Source: RPQJ01 sp963744735 (lineage in GTDB: Bacteria; Pseudomonadota; Gammaproteobacteria; Steroidobacterales; Steroidobacteraceae). From it: a stretch of 64,000 bases of DNA. Below the pieces are notes generated by a model. The model ran no database searches, was not told where the DNA came from, and saw nothing but the letters and a program-made list of their open reading frames with translations. This document shows positions 8,704 to 18,795 of the stretch, one piece after another (positions within the stretch are counted from its first letter, which is position 1; the number at the start of each line of letters is the position of its first letter). Made by a program: the position numbers and the translations under genes. The stretch is from positions 53,103 to 117,102 of the forward strand of contig CAVUVH010000003.1 in assembly GCA_963744735.1 (NCBI GenBank). The letters are read 5' to 3'.

Positions 8704-10860
8704 TCAGTTGCCGGCGGCGGGAGGGACCGTCCGGGCCGTGTAGCGGGGCTCGAGTTGCGACAGGTCGGCCGTGACCTGCGCCGCCTCGCCCAGGATCGCA
8801 TCGGGCGGGTCCTTGATCTCCGTGGCCGTCTTCAGCACGGGTTCACCCACGGCCTGGCGCCGGGCGTTCTCGCGCGCCAGCTGCTCCTGGGTGCGCGCCT
8901 CGCGCTCGGCCTTGCGCTTGACCAGGTTCAGCGACACGGACTTCTCGCTGCGCATCTGGTCGATCGCGGCGATTTCGCTGACGGCAAACTGGAAGTCGGG
9001 ATCGCCCGTCACGCGCGCCGCGTGCGCCTGCTGCAGTTCGGGCAGCAGCGTCGCGTACGCGCCCTCGCGGCGGAACTCGGCCGGACGGATGCGGTTCCAG
9101 GGCAGCGAGCCGTCGCGCGAGCTCTCGCCGACCTCGTCCACGCTGATGGCGGAGGGCAGCACCAGGTCCGGCATCACGCCGCGGTTCTGGGTGCTGTCGC
9201 CGGTGACCCGGTAATACATGCCGATGGTGACCGTGAGCTGGCCATAGCCCGGGTCCTGCCCGATGGCGTAGCGGTCGAGCGGGTACAGGTTCTGCACCGA
9301 GCCCTTGCCGTAGGTTTCCTGGCCGATCACCAGTCCGCGGCCGTAGTCCTGCATGGCCGCGGCGAAAATCTCGGAGGCCGACGCGCTGTAGCGGTCGACC
9401 AGGATGGTCAGCGGGCCGGCATAGACCGGTTCGTTCACTTCGGATTCGAGCACCTCGACGCGGCCGCCGGTTTCGCGCAGCTGCACCACCGGTCCCTTGC
9501 CGACGAACAGGTTGACCAGGCCGATCGCCTCCGACAGGTGACCGCCGCCGTTCTCGCGCAGGTCGAGCACCAGGCCATCGACGCCGCCCGCGGCCTTGAT
9601 CTCGTCGAGCAGCTTGTGCACGTCGCGCGTGGTGCTGCGGTACTCCTCGTCGCCGGCCGCCCGCGCGTTGTAGTCCTGGTAGAACGAGGGCACGGTGATG
9701 ATGCCGACCTTCAGTTCCTGGTCACCGCGCTTGACCTTGCGGATCTCCTTCTTGGCCGCCTGCGCCTCGAGCGTGATCTTCGAGCGCGGCAGCACCAGGA
9801 TGCGCTCCTGCGCGCCGGGCGGGGCGTTGCCCGGCTGGATCTGCAGCCGCACGAACGAGCCATTGGGGCCGCGGATCAGCTGCACCACGTCGTCCAGCCG
9901 CCAGCCGACGACGTCGACCAGCTTGCCGTCCTTGCCCTGGCCCACGGCCAGGATGCGGTCCTGCGCCTTGAGTTCGCCATTCTGCTGCGCCGAGCCGCCG
10001 GGCAGGATCTCCATGATCGTCACGTAGTCGTCGATCGACTGCAGCGACGCGCCGATGCCCTCGTAGGAGAGGCTCATCTGGATGCGGTACTCCTCGGAGT
10101 TCCGCGGCGAGAAATAGCTGGAGTGCGGGTCGAACACGTGCGCGAACGCGTTCATGAAGTTCTCGAACACGTCGTCGGCCGTGACCTGCTCGGAGCGCTT
10201 GGCGACGCGCTCGTAGCGCTTCCTCAGCACCTCGCGCGTCTCGGCCCAGGTCTTGTCGGTCAGCATCAGCGACAGCGCATCGTTCTTGACGCGCTTGCGC
10301 CAGAGATCGTCGAGCTCGGCCTGGCTCGCCGCCCACGGCGCATGCTCGCGGTCGAACTCGAACGACTCGTCGAGCGTGAAGTCCGGCTCGGTGTCGAGCA
10401 GCTTCAGCGCATGCGCCATGCGCTCGCGGTTGCGCTGCTGGAAGCGGTTGAAGATCGTGAACGCCGGGTCGAGCTTGCCGGTCGTGATCGCGTCGTCGAG
10501 TTCGTAGCGGTACTGCTCGAACTCCTTGACGTCGCTGGCGAGGAAGTAGCTGCGGCTGCCGTCGAGCGACTCGAGGTAGCGGTCGAGCACCAGCGAGGAC
10601 ACGGGGTCGTTGACCGGCGCCTGGCGGTAGTGCGAACGCTCGAACATGCTGCTGACCAGCCGGGCCACCTTGGCGTGGCGCTCGGTCGGCGCGAACCCGC
10701 TGGTCGTGGTGGCGTTGGCGGAGGCCGAGGGCGAGCGGGCCGTGCCGAGCAGCAGCGTCGCCACCGCGAGCAGCAGCGACCACCAGGACGGCCGCCCCGG
10801 CGCGATTGATGCCGCGGCCGCGGTCGGGCGCGGACTGGCTCGGGGTCGGTCCCGGTTCAA
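8704..10860 (-). CDS. prc: Periplasmic carboxy-terminal protease Prc (tail-specific protease)
   Basis: A 718-residue serine protease of the S41 family that trims or degrades periplasmic proteins from their C-termini. An N-terminal hydrophobic stretch SWWSLLLAVATLLLG followed by Ala-rich residues looks like a signal peptide. The N-terminal helical domain has NDPVSSLVLDRYLESLDGSR, a PDZ domain lies near residues 250-330, and the protease core holds GLVLDLRENGGGHL. The Ser-Lys dyad is visible in DRYSASASEIFAAAMQDYG (Ser near 490) and ETYGKGSVQNL (Lys about 25 residues later). Length fits the family (about 680-720). The start is a TTG with no strong ribosome site, so the exact N-terminus is uncertain. 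It stands alone between the efflux operon and a small divergent gene. Confidence 0.93.
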   Translation of the reverse strand: MNRDRPRASPRPTAAAASIAPGRPSWWSLLLAVATLLLGTARSPSASANATTTSGFAPTERHAKVARLVSSMFERSHYRQAPVNDPVSSLVLDRYLESLDGSRSYFLASDVKEFEQYRYELDDAITTGKLDPAFTIFNRFQQRNRERMAHALKLLDTEPDFTLDESFEFDREHAPWAASQAELDDLWRKRVKNDALSLMLTDKTWAETREVLRKRYERVAKRSEQVTADDVFENFMNAFAHVFDPHSSYFSPRNSEEYRIQMSLSYEGIGASLQSIDDYVTIMEILPGGSAQQNGELKAQDRILAVGQGKDGKLVDVVGWRLDDVVQLIRGPNGSFVRLQIQPGNAPPGAQERILVLPRSKITLEAQAAKKEIRKVKRGDQELKVGIITVPSFYQDYNARAAGDEEYRSTTRDVHKLLDEIKAAGGVDGLVLDLRENGGGHLSEAIGLVNLFVGKGPVVQLRETGGRVEVLESEVNEPVYAGPLTILVDRYSASASEIFAAAMQDYGRGLVIGQETYGKGSVQNLYPLDRYAIGQDPGYGQLTVTIGMYYRVTGDSTQNRGVMPDLVLPSAISVDEVGESSRDGSLPWNRIRPAEFRREGAYATLLPELQQAHAARVTGDPDFQFAVSEIAAIDQMRSEKSVSLNLVKRKAEREARTQEQLARENARRQAVGEPVLKTATEIKDPPDAILGEAAQVTADLSQLEPRYTARTVPPAAGN

Positions 10861-10994
10861 CTGGCTGATACACTTGAGATTCCTTGGCTGAAAGCAAACG
10901 GTCAGGCGGCGGCAAACAAGACTGGCCGTCGCCCTAGGCTAGAGACACCCCGGCACCCAATCAAGGGCCTGGCACACCCAAAGCGAGCGAAATC

Positions 10995-11288
10995 GTGCGA
11001 CCCCTCACTGTATTGAATGGCATCGTGCTCGGTTCGGCAGCGGCGACCACCTTCGGCCTGGGGGCGACGCTGATCGTCTTCCTGGTGCTGTCCGGGGAAA
11101 CCCCGCGGTTCCGCGAGGAAACGCCGTTGCTGGCGGGGTACCTGGCCATCTTCGTCGGTTTGACCGCGGTGGCCGCGATCAGTTTCATCGGCCAGGCCAG
11201 GGAGACGTCCTGGCGTCGCTGGGCGCAGGCCGCGCTGTGGGCACTGCTCGCCGGGCTGGCTGCCCTTTACTGGTGGACGCGGGCCTGA
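10995..11288 (+). CDS. Small membrane protein of unknown function
   Basis: A 97-residue protein starting at GTG, with three hydrophobic segments: ~8-33 (VLGSAAATTFGLGATLIVFL), ~45-65 (LLAGYLAIFVGLTAVAAISF) and ~77-93 (ALWALLAGLAALYWW). It probably spans the inner membrane three times. It ends a few bases before the convergent small gene on the minus strand. I recognise no family. Base composition matches the neighbouring genes, which supports it being real. Confidence 0.6.
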   Translation: MRPLTVLNGIVLGSAAATTFGLGATLIVFLVLSGETPRFREETPLLAGYLAIFVGLTAVAAISFIGQARETSWRRWAQAALWALLAGLAALYWWTRA

Positions 11289-11294
11289 AGCGGG

Positions 11295-11603
11295 TTACTT
11301 GCGGCTGACGTCGTCCCACGAACGCGGCTTGGCGTAGCCGCCGTCGCTCGAGTACGGATCGAAGCCGGCACGCCGCCGTCCAGCCTCGTCCGGTTCGTCG
11401 ACCGGGCCTTCCACCGTCAGCCGCAGTTCGCCCTTCGCCGGCGGGTCGATCGAGTCGATGGCCCGGGCACCGGCCGGGTCGCGTGCGATCCCCTTGCGCT
11501 GGTTGCTGCGTCGCGCAGGCGGTGGCGGCGCCGCGGTCGGCTCCTGGTACTCGCGACCGAGCAGCCGCTCCCACAGTTGGCCGAACTTTTCACCCAGGTC
11601 CAT
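11295..11603 (-). CDS. Small soluble protein of unknown function
   Basis: A 102-residue protein starting MDLGEKFGQLWERLLGREYQ. A short amphipathic N-terminal helix is followed by a Pro/Arg-rich linker (PTAAPPPPARRSNQRKG) and a charged C-terminal half ending SSDGGYAKPRSWDDVSRK. No signal peptide, membrane segment or known motif is visible. The ATG is preceded by GGGGGTGA about six bases upstream, a good ribosome site. It lies just downstream of another small minus-strand gene (stop at 11607), so the two are probably co-transcribed. Confidence 0.55.
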   Translation of the reverse strand: MDLGEKFGQLWERLLGREYQEPTAAPPPPARRSNQRKGIARDPAGARAIDSIDPPAKGELRLTVEGPVDEPDEAGRRRAGFDPYSSDGGYAKPRSWDDVSRK

Positions 11604-11606
11604 TGT

Positions 11607-11873
11607 TCACCCCCGTGACGTGGACAGGAGCCTGCCGGTCAGGCGCCAGCAGAGTACAAGCAGCGGCGGCCCGAGCGCCAGCGTCCAGGCATGCCAGCGC
11701 AGCGCCGCGAGGCTCGAGAAATAATCTGCCAGGAATGCACCCGCCGTGCCGCCGGCATACGGACCCAGCACGCGCAGCCCGGTCGCATGCACCAGGAACG
11801 GCAGCACGAACAGGCCGAAGAGCAGGGCGGCCAGCAGCCACAACGTGTCGCGACGCAGTTTCATGCGGCGCAT
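11607..11873 (-). CDS. Small membrane protein of unknown function
   Basis: About 88 residues from MRRMKLRRDTLWLLAALLFG. There are two or three hydrophobic stretches: LWLLAALLFGLFVLPFLV, then YAGGTAGAFLADYFSSLAAL, then WTLALGPPLLVLCWRL, with basic residues at both ends. I chose the ATG at 11873 (or 11864) because the open frame further upstream runs into the divergent oxidoreductase gene and gives an unconvincing N-terminus. It ends four bases before the next small minus-strand gene starts. Family not recognised. Confidence 0.5.
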   Translation of the reverse strand: MRRMKLRRDTLWLLAALLFGLFVLPFLVHATGLRVLGPYAGGTAGAFLADYFSSLAALRWHAWTLALGPPLLVLCWRLTGRLLSTSRG

Positions 11874-11961
11874 CGTGAGGGTAAGACGCACCGGCCGCAA
11901 GCGCCCGCTTTGGTTATGATCAAGGGCCGCTGCGACCGGCTCAGACAGGGGTTCCAGATCG

Positions 11962-12909
11962 ATGCGCAAAGTGCGGACGGCGGTGATCGGCGTGGGTTAT
12001 CTCGGGCGCTTCCATGCGCAGAAGTATGCCGTGCTGGCCGAAGCGGAACTGGTCGCCGTCGTCGATGCCGATGCGGAGAGTCGCGCACGGGTGGCCGCCG
12101 AAACCGGTTGCCGGGCGGTCGCCGACTATCGCGAGCTGCTGGGAGAAGTGGACGCGGTCAGCATCGCGACGCCCACGCCGCTGCACTATCCGATCGCGCT
12201 TGACTGCCTCGGGCACGGCCTGCACGTGCTGGTCGAAAAGCCGATCACGACGACCACCGACGAGGCGCGCGCGCTGATCGACGCGGCGGCGCGGGCCGGC
12301 CGCGTGCTGCAGGTCGGGCACCTCGAGCGGTTCAACGCCGCCATCCTCGCGCTGGCCGGCACGCTGGGCACGCCGCGTTTCGTCGAGTCGCACCGGCTGG
12401 CGCCGTTCAAGGAGCGCGGCACGGACGTCAACGTCGTGCTCGACCTGATGATCCACGACATCGACCTGATCCAGAGCCTGGTCGGTTCGCCGATCGAGTC
12501 GATCGACGCCGTGGGCCGGTCGGTGTTCTCGGCGGGGCTCGACATCGCCAATGCCCGCATCCGTTATGCCAACGGCTGCGTCGCCAACACCACCGCCAGC
12601 CGGGTCAGCATGAAGATGGAGCGCAAGCTGCGCCTGTTCCAGGACGACGCGTACATCTCGATCGACCTGCAGCAGAAGGTGCTGACCATCGTGCGCAAGC
12701 CGCCGGCAGGCTCGGACCTGCCGCTCGGCCAGGTGCTGATCGAGGAGCGCACCTACGACCAGGGCGACGCGCTGCGGCTCGAGATCGAGGCGTTCCTGCG
12801 CGCGATCCAGCAGGGCACGCCGCCCGTGGTGACGGGCGAGGACGGCCTGCGCGCGCTGGAGACCGCGACGCGCATCACTGCGCTGGTGCAGCAGGAGGCC
12901 GCGCGATGA
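11962..12909 (+). CDS. Gfo/Idh/MocA-family NAD(P)-dependent sugar oxidoreductase
   Basis: 315 residues. The N-terminal Rossmann fold shows TAVIGVGYLGRFHAQKY (GxGxxG-type dinucleotide binding), the family motif VEKPITTT at ~96 carries the conserved Lys, and the C-terminal half is the beta-sheet substrate domain (DLMIHDIDLIQSLVG). Members oxidise or reduce a sugar hydroxyl, often on a nucleotide sugar. The size and the GVGYLGRFHAQKY opening resemble GnnA, the UDP-GlcNAc 3-dehydrogenase used to make amide-linked lipid A, but no aminotransferase (GnnB) or lpx gene is adjacent, so I do not assign the symbol. The stop overlaps the start of the hydroxyacid dehydrogenase gene by four bases, so the two are translationally coupled. 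Confidence 0.85.
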   Translation: MRKVRTAVIGVGYLGRFHAQKYAVLAEAELVAVVDADAESRARVAAETGCRAVADYRELLGEVDAVSIATPTPLHYPIALDCLGHGLHVLVEKPITTTTDEARALIDAAARAGRVLQVGHLERFNAAILALAGTLGTPRFVESHRLAPFKERGTDVNVVLDLMIHDIDLIQSLVGSPIESIDAVGRSVFSAGLDIANARIRYANGCVANTTASRVSMKMERKLRLFQDDAYISIDLQQKVLTIVRKPPAGSDLPLGQVLIEERTYDQGDALRLEIEAFLRAIQQGTPPVVTGEDGLRALETATRITALVQQEAAR

Positions 12910-14076
12910 GCCGCCGTTACTACGCCGGGCGCGATTTCCGCCGCGCGCTGAGCATCGAGGAACTGCGCCGCGTCGCGCAGCGCCGTCTGCCGCGGTTCGA
13001 GATGGAATACCTCGAGGGCGGCGCCGAGGACGAGGTCGCCCTGCGCCGCAACCGCTCGATCTTCGAGCGCATCACCTGGCTGCCGCGCATGCTGGCCGGC
13101 AGCGGCGTGCCGGACATGTCGCGCGAACGTGCTCGGCGATGCGCTGCACCTGCCGCTGGTGATCGCGCCCACCGGCTTCAACGGCATGGTCTGGCCGCAG
13201 GGCGACCTGGCGCTCGCCCGGGCGGCGGAGGCGGCCGGCATCCAGTTCACCCTGAGCACGGTCAGCAACTACGACGTGGCGGCGCTCAATCCGCAGCTGC
13301 AGCGGCCGGCCTGGTTCCAGCTCTATCCCTTCAAGGACCAGAAGACGTCCGACCGGCTGATCGAAAAGGCGCAGGCGGCCGGTTGCGACAAGCTCGTCGT
13401 CACGGTGGACGTGCCGGCGCTCGGTGCGCGCGAATGGGACCAGCGCAGCTACACGCGTCCGCTCAAGCTCAGCCCGTCGAGCATCGCCGACGTGCTGCTG
13501 CATCCGCGCTGGCTGGCCCAGGTGATGCTGCCGAAGGGCGCGCCCGAGTTCGCCAACATCGCCGAGTTCCTGCCGGCCGGCGCGCGCTCGGCGCTGCAGG
13601 GCGTGCGCTTCATGGGCACGCAGATCAACCCGCAGCTGTCCTGGGCCGACATCGCGCACATGCGTGCCCGCTGGCGCGGCAAGCTCGTGCTCAAGGGCAT
13701 CCTGTGCGTCGAGGATGCCAGGCGCAGCCTCGAGGCCGGCGCCGACGGCATCGTGCTGTCGAACCATGGCGGGCGCCAGCTCGACTCGTGCGCGACCGGC
13801 ATCGAACTGGTGGGTGAGGTCGCCGACGCCGTCGGCGACCGGCTCTCGGTGATGGTCGACGGCGGCTTCCGCCGTGGCTCGGACGTGCTCAAGGCGATCG
13901 CGCTCGGGGCCGAGGCGGTGATGATCGGCCGGCCCGCGCTGTACGGGCTGGCGGCGGGCGGGGAGGCGGGCGTCGCGCATGCGCTGGGCCTGTTGCGCAA
14001 CGAGATGGAACGCGCCATGACCCTGCTCGGCTGCCACTCGCTCGACGAACTCGGGCCGCACCTGATCCGCACATGA
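12906..14076 (+). CDS. FMN-dependent alpha-hydroxyacid dehydrogenase (L-lactate / mandelate type, one frameshift)
   Basis: About 390 residues after correction. It oxidises a 2-hydroxyacid such as L-lactate to the 2-oxoacid using FMN. The N-terminal part RRVAQRRLPRFEMEYLEGGAE is followed by a shift near 13122-13127 equal to one extra base. Homology resumes as NVLGDALHLPLVIAPTGFNG and runs through the FMN-barrel motifs WFQLYPFKDQ, LVLKGILCVEDARRS, GIVLSNHGGRQLD (substrate-binding His/Gly/Gly/Arg) and VMVDGGFRRGSDVLKAIALG. LldD, mandelate dehydrogenase and glycolate oxidase all share these motifs, so the substrate is not settled. Its end overlaps the SulP gene by four bases. Confidence 0.85.
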
Positions 14077-15758
14077 TCGCGATCCGCGAAGCCTGGCAGG
14101 CCGGGCTGCTCGCCCGCGGGCACTGGGTGCGCAACCTGGTGGCGGGGTTCGTGGTGGGCGTGGTGGCGCTGCCGCTCGCCATGGCCTTCGCCATCGCGTC
14201 GGGCGCCAAGCCGGAGCAGGGCATCTACACCGCGATCATCGCCGGCGCGCTGGTCTCGCTGCTCGGCGGCAGCCGCCTGCAGATCGCGGGCCCCACCGGC
14301 GCCTTCGTCGTGATCCTGGCGGGCGTCACGGCCAAGCACGGCATCGACGGCCTGCAGATCGCCACGTTCATGGCCGGCGCGATGCTGCTGGCGCTCGGGC
14401 TCACGCGCATGGGCGGCATCATCCGCTTCATCCCGGACCCGGTGATCACCGGATTCACGGCCGGCATCGGCGTGATCATCTTCGTCGGCCAGTGGCGCTA
14501 TTTCCTCGGGCTGCCGCCGGTCGGCGGCGAGCACATCCACGAGAAGGTCTGGGAACTGGTGCAGCTGCTGCCGCGGCTCGACTGGACCACCACCCTGATC
14601 GGCGCGCTCAGCCTGTGCGCGGTGCTGTTCGCGTCGAAGCTGCCCGGCATGCGGCGCGTGCCCGGCCCGCTGGTGGCGCTGGTGCTGGCGACGGCGCTGC
14701 AGGCCTTTTTCCGCTTCGACGGCGTGGCCACGATCGGCACCGAGTTCGGCGGCATCCCGCGCGGCCTGCCGCCGCTGGCGATGCCGGAGATCACGCTGCC
14801 GCGGATCCTGGAACTGATCGGGCCGGCCTTCACCATCGCGATGCTCGGCGCGATCGAGTCGCTGCTGTCGTGCGTGGTGGCGGACGGGATGGCCGGCACG
14901 CGCCACGATTCGAACCAGGAACTGATCGGCCAGGGCATCGCCAACCTCGCGGTGCCGCTGTTCGGCGGCTTCGCCGCGACCGGCGCCATTGCCCGCACGG
15001 CCACCAACGTGCGCAACGGCGGCACCGGGCCGCTCGCCGGGCTGTTCCACGTGGCGACGCTGGTGCTGGTGCTGCTGTTGCTCGCGCCGCTCGCCGAGCA
15101 CGTGCCGCTCGCGGCGCTGGCCGCCGTGCTGTTCGTCGTCGCCTGGAACATGAGCGAAGTGCGGCACTTTGCCGGCATGGTGCGCCGCGCGCCGCGGGCG
15201 GACGTGGCGGTGCTGCTGATCACGTTCTTCCTCACGGTGTTCGCCGACCTCGTGCTCGCGGTCAACGTCGGCGTGATCCTCGCGATGTTCCAGTTCCTGC
15301 GCCGCATGTCGACCGCGGTCGAGGTGCAGCCCCTGGGCGGCGCCGAGCTGCAGACCGCGCTGGCGCGCAAGCGCTGGACGGCGCTGCCGCCGGGCGTGAT
15401 GGTGTACTCGATCGACGGGCCGTTCTTCTTCGGCGCCGTGGATACGTTCGAGCGCTCGCTGGCGCAGACGCACACCGACCCGCGGCGGCTGATCCTGCTG
15501 CTGAACCGCGTGCCGTTCATGGACATCACCGGCCTGCAGAGCCTGGAGGAGGCCCTGCGCGACCTCAAGCGCCGCGGCGTGGACGTGCAGCTCTGCGGCG
15601 CCAATCCGCGCGTCAAGGCGAAGCTGGAGAAGGCCGGGCTGCTCGACGTCGTCGGTCCCGCCGGCTACCACGACCTGCTCGACGACGCACTCACCCAGGC
15701 CGAATGGGGCGCCACGCTCGACGCCCAGCCCGGCCGCACGCCCGAGGACGCCCGATGA
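14073..15758 (+). CDS. SulP-family anion transporter with C-terminal STAS domain
   Basis: 561 residues. An inner-membrane permease for sulfate, bicarbonate or dicarboxylates; the substrate cannot be told from sequence. The core starts NLVAGFVVGVVALPLAMAFA and has the family signature SRLQIAGPTGAFVVILAGV. About ten or more hydrophobic segments run to residue ~430. The C-terminal STAS domain is recognisable from LILLLNRVPFMDITGLQSLE and LKRRGVDVQLCGANP. Both ends overlap neighbours by four bases (ATGA), placing it in one coupled unit with the hydroxyacid dehydrogenase upstream and the quinone reductase downstream. An exchange role for an organic anion handled by that dehydrogenase is possible but unproven. 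Confidence 0.9.
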   Translation: MIAIREAWQAGLLARGHWVRNLVAGFVVGVVALPLAMAFAIASGAKPEQGIYTAIIAGALVSLLGGSRLQIAGPTGAFVVILAGVTAKHGIDGLQIATFMAGAMLLALGLTRMGGIIRFIPDPVITGFTAGIGVIIFVGQWRYFLGLPPVGGEHIHEKVWELVQLLPRLDWTTTLIGALSLCAVLFASKLPGMRRVPGPLVALVLATALQAFFRFDGVATIGTEFGGIPRGLPPLAMPEITLPRILELIGPAFTIAMLGAIESLLSCVVADGMAGTRHDSNQELIGQGIANLAVPLFGGFAATGAIARTATNVRNGGTGPLAGLFHVATLVLVLLLLAPLAEHVPLAALAAVLFVVAWNMSEVRHFAGMVRRAPRADVAVLLITFFLTVFADLVLAVNVGVILAMFQFLRRMSTAVEVQPLGGAELQTALARKRWTALPPGVMVYSIDGPFFFGAVDTFERSLAQTHTDPRRLILLLNRVPFMDITGLQSLEEALRDLKRRGVDVQLCGANPRVKAKLEKAGLLDVVGPAGYHDLLDDALTQAEWGATLDAQPGRTPEDAR

Positions 15759-16744
15759 AAGCGCTGGTCTGCCATGCCCTGACCGGAATCGATGGCCTGA
15801 AGCTCGAGCACGACTGGCCGGAACCCGCGCTGGGGCAGGGGCTGGTGCTGATCGACGTGCAGGCGGCCGCGCTCAATTTTCCGGACGTGCTGATGCTGCG
15901 CGGCCTCTACCAGGAGCGGCCGCCGCTGCCGTTCATCCCGGGCTCGGAGCTGTCCGGCATCGTCCGGGCCGTCGGCGAGGGCGTCGTGCGCTTCAAGCCG
16001 GGCGATCGCGTGATCGCGTTCACGCTCGGCCGGGCGCTCGCCGAGCAGACGGCGGTGCGCCAGGAATTCGTGATGCCGATGCCGTCGACGCTCGGCTTCG
16101 AGGCCGCGAGCGGCGTCTGCCTGACCTATTTCACCAGCTACCACGCGCTCAAGCAGCGCGCGCAACTCGCCGCCGGCGAGACGCTGCTGGTGCTCGGCGC
16201 GGCGAGCGGCGTCGGCACCACGGCGATCGAGCTGGCAAAGCTGATGGGCGCGCGCGTCATCGCCGCCGCCAGTTCGGCCGAGAAACTCGAGGCCGCGCGC
16301 CGGCTCGGCGCCGACGCGACCATCAACTACTCGACCGAAGACCTGCGCGAGCGCCTCAAGGAACTCACCGCGGGCAAGGGTGTCGACGTCGTCTACGACG
16401 CGGTGGGCGGCCCGCATGCGGAGCCCGCGGTGCGCAGCCTGGCCTGGAAAGGCCGTTACCTCGTGGTCGGGTTCGCGGCCGGCGACATCCCGAAGATCCC
16501 GCTCAACCTGCTGCTGCTGAAAGGCGCGGCGCTGGTGGGCGTGTTCTTCGGCAGCTTCGCCAGCCGGGAGCCGGAGCTGCAGCGGCAGAACGCGCTCGAG
16601 CTGTGGCAGCTGTTCGAGACCGGCAAGCTCAAGCCCGTCGTCGGCGCGGTGCATCCGCTGCAGGATTATGCGCGGGCGTTCGGCGCGCTCGAGCAGCGGC
16701 GGGCGGTGGGCAAGGTCGTGCTGCGGATAGGGACCAGGGACTAG
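15755..16744 (+). CDS. NADPH:quinone oxidoreductase-type medium-chain reductase
   Basis: 329 residues of the zinc-free QOR group of medium-chain dehydrogenases/reductases. The N-terminal catalytic domain has AAALNFPDVLMLRGLYQ and the PFIPGSELSGIV motif. The NADPH-binding motif is LVLGAASGVGTTAIELAKLM near 145-165. Zinc-binding Cys clusters are absent, as expected. ATG 15755 overlaps the SulP stop. The last six codons (RIGTRD and the TAG) are written in the G-rich heptad repeat found elsewhere in the window, so the original C-terminus may have been replaced. The physiological substrate is unknown. Confidence 0.88.
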   Translation: MKALVCHALTGIDGLKLEHDWPEPALGQGLVLIDVQAAALNFPDVLMLRGLYQERPPLPFIPGSELSGIVRAVGEGVVRFKPGDRVIAFTLGRALAEQTAVRQEFVMPMPSTLGFEAASGVCLTYFTSYHALKQRAQLAAGETLLVLGAASGVGTTAIELAKLMGARVIAAASSAEKLEAARRLGADATINYSTEDLRERLKELTAGKGVDVVYDAVGGPHAEPAVRSLAWKGRYLVVGFAAGDIPKIPLNLLLLKGAALVGVFFGSFASREPELQRQNALELWQLFETGKLKPVVGAVHPLQDYARAFGALEQRRAVGKVVLRIGTRD

Positions 16745-16758
16745 GGGATAGGGACTGG
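16726..16758 (+). repeat. G-rich heptad repeat at the qor / ABC-F convergent boundary
   Basis: Four linked units, GATAGGGACCAGGGACTA then GGGGATAGGGACTGG, cover the last codons and stop of the quinone reductase gene and reach the stop of the convergent ABC-F gene. Only the G-rich arm is present here. The same repeat occurs at 27634-27700, 44203-44365 and 46995-47097. Confidence 0.6.
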
Positions 16759-18702
<1,944 letters not shown>

Positions 18703-18795
18703 TCTCCCACTTTGGCGGGAGGGGGCGAAGTACGGCACAATCCGCACCCAGTCAGCCTGCCCGGCCTTCCGCCGGGCGCCGGAGTCACCGAGCCG

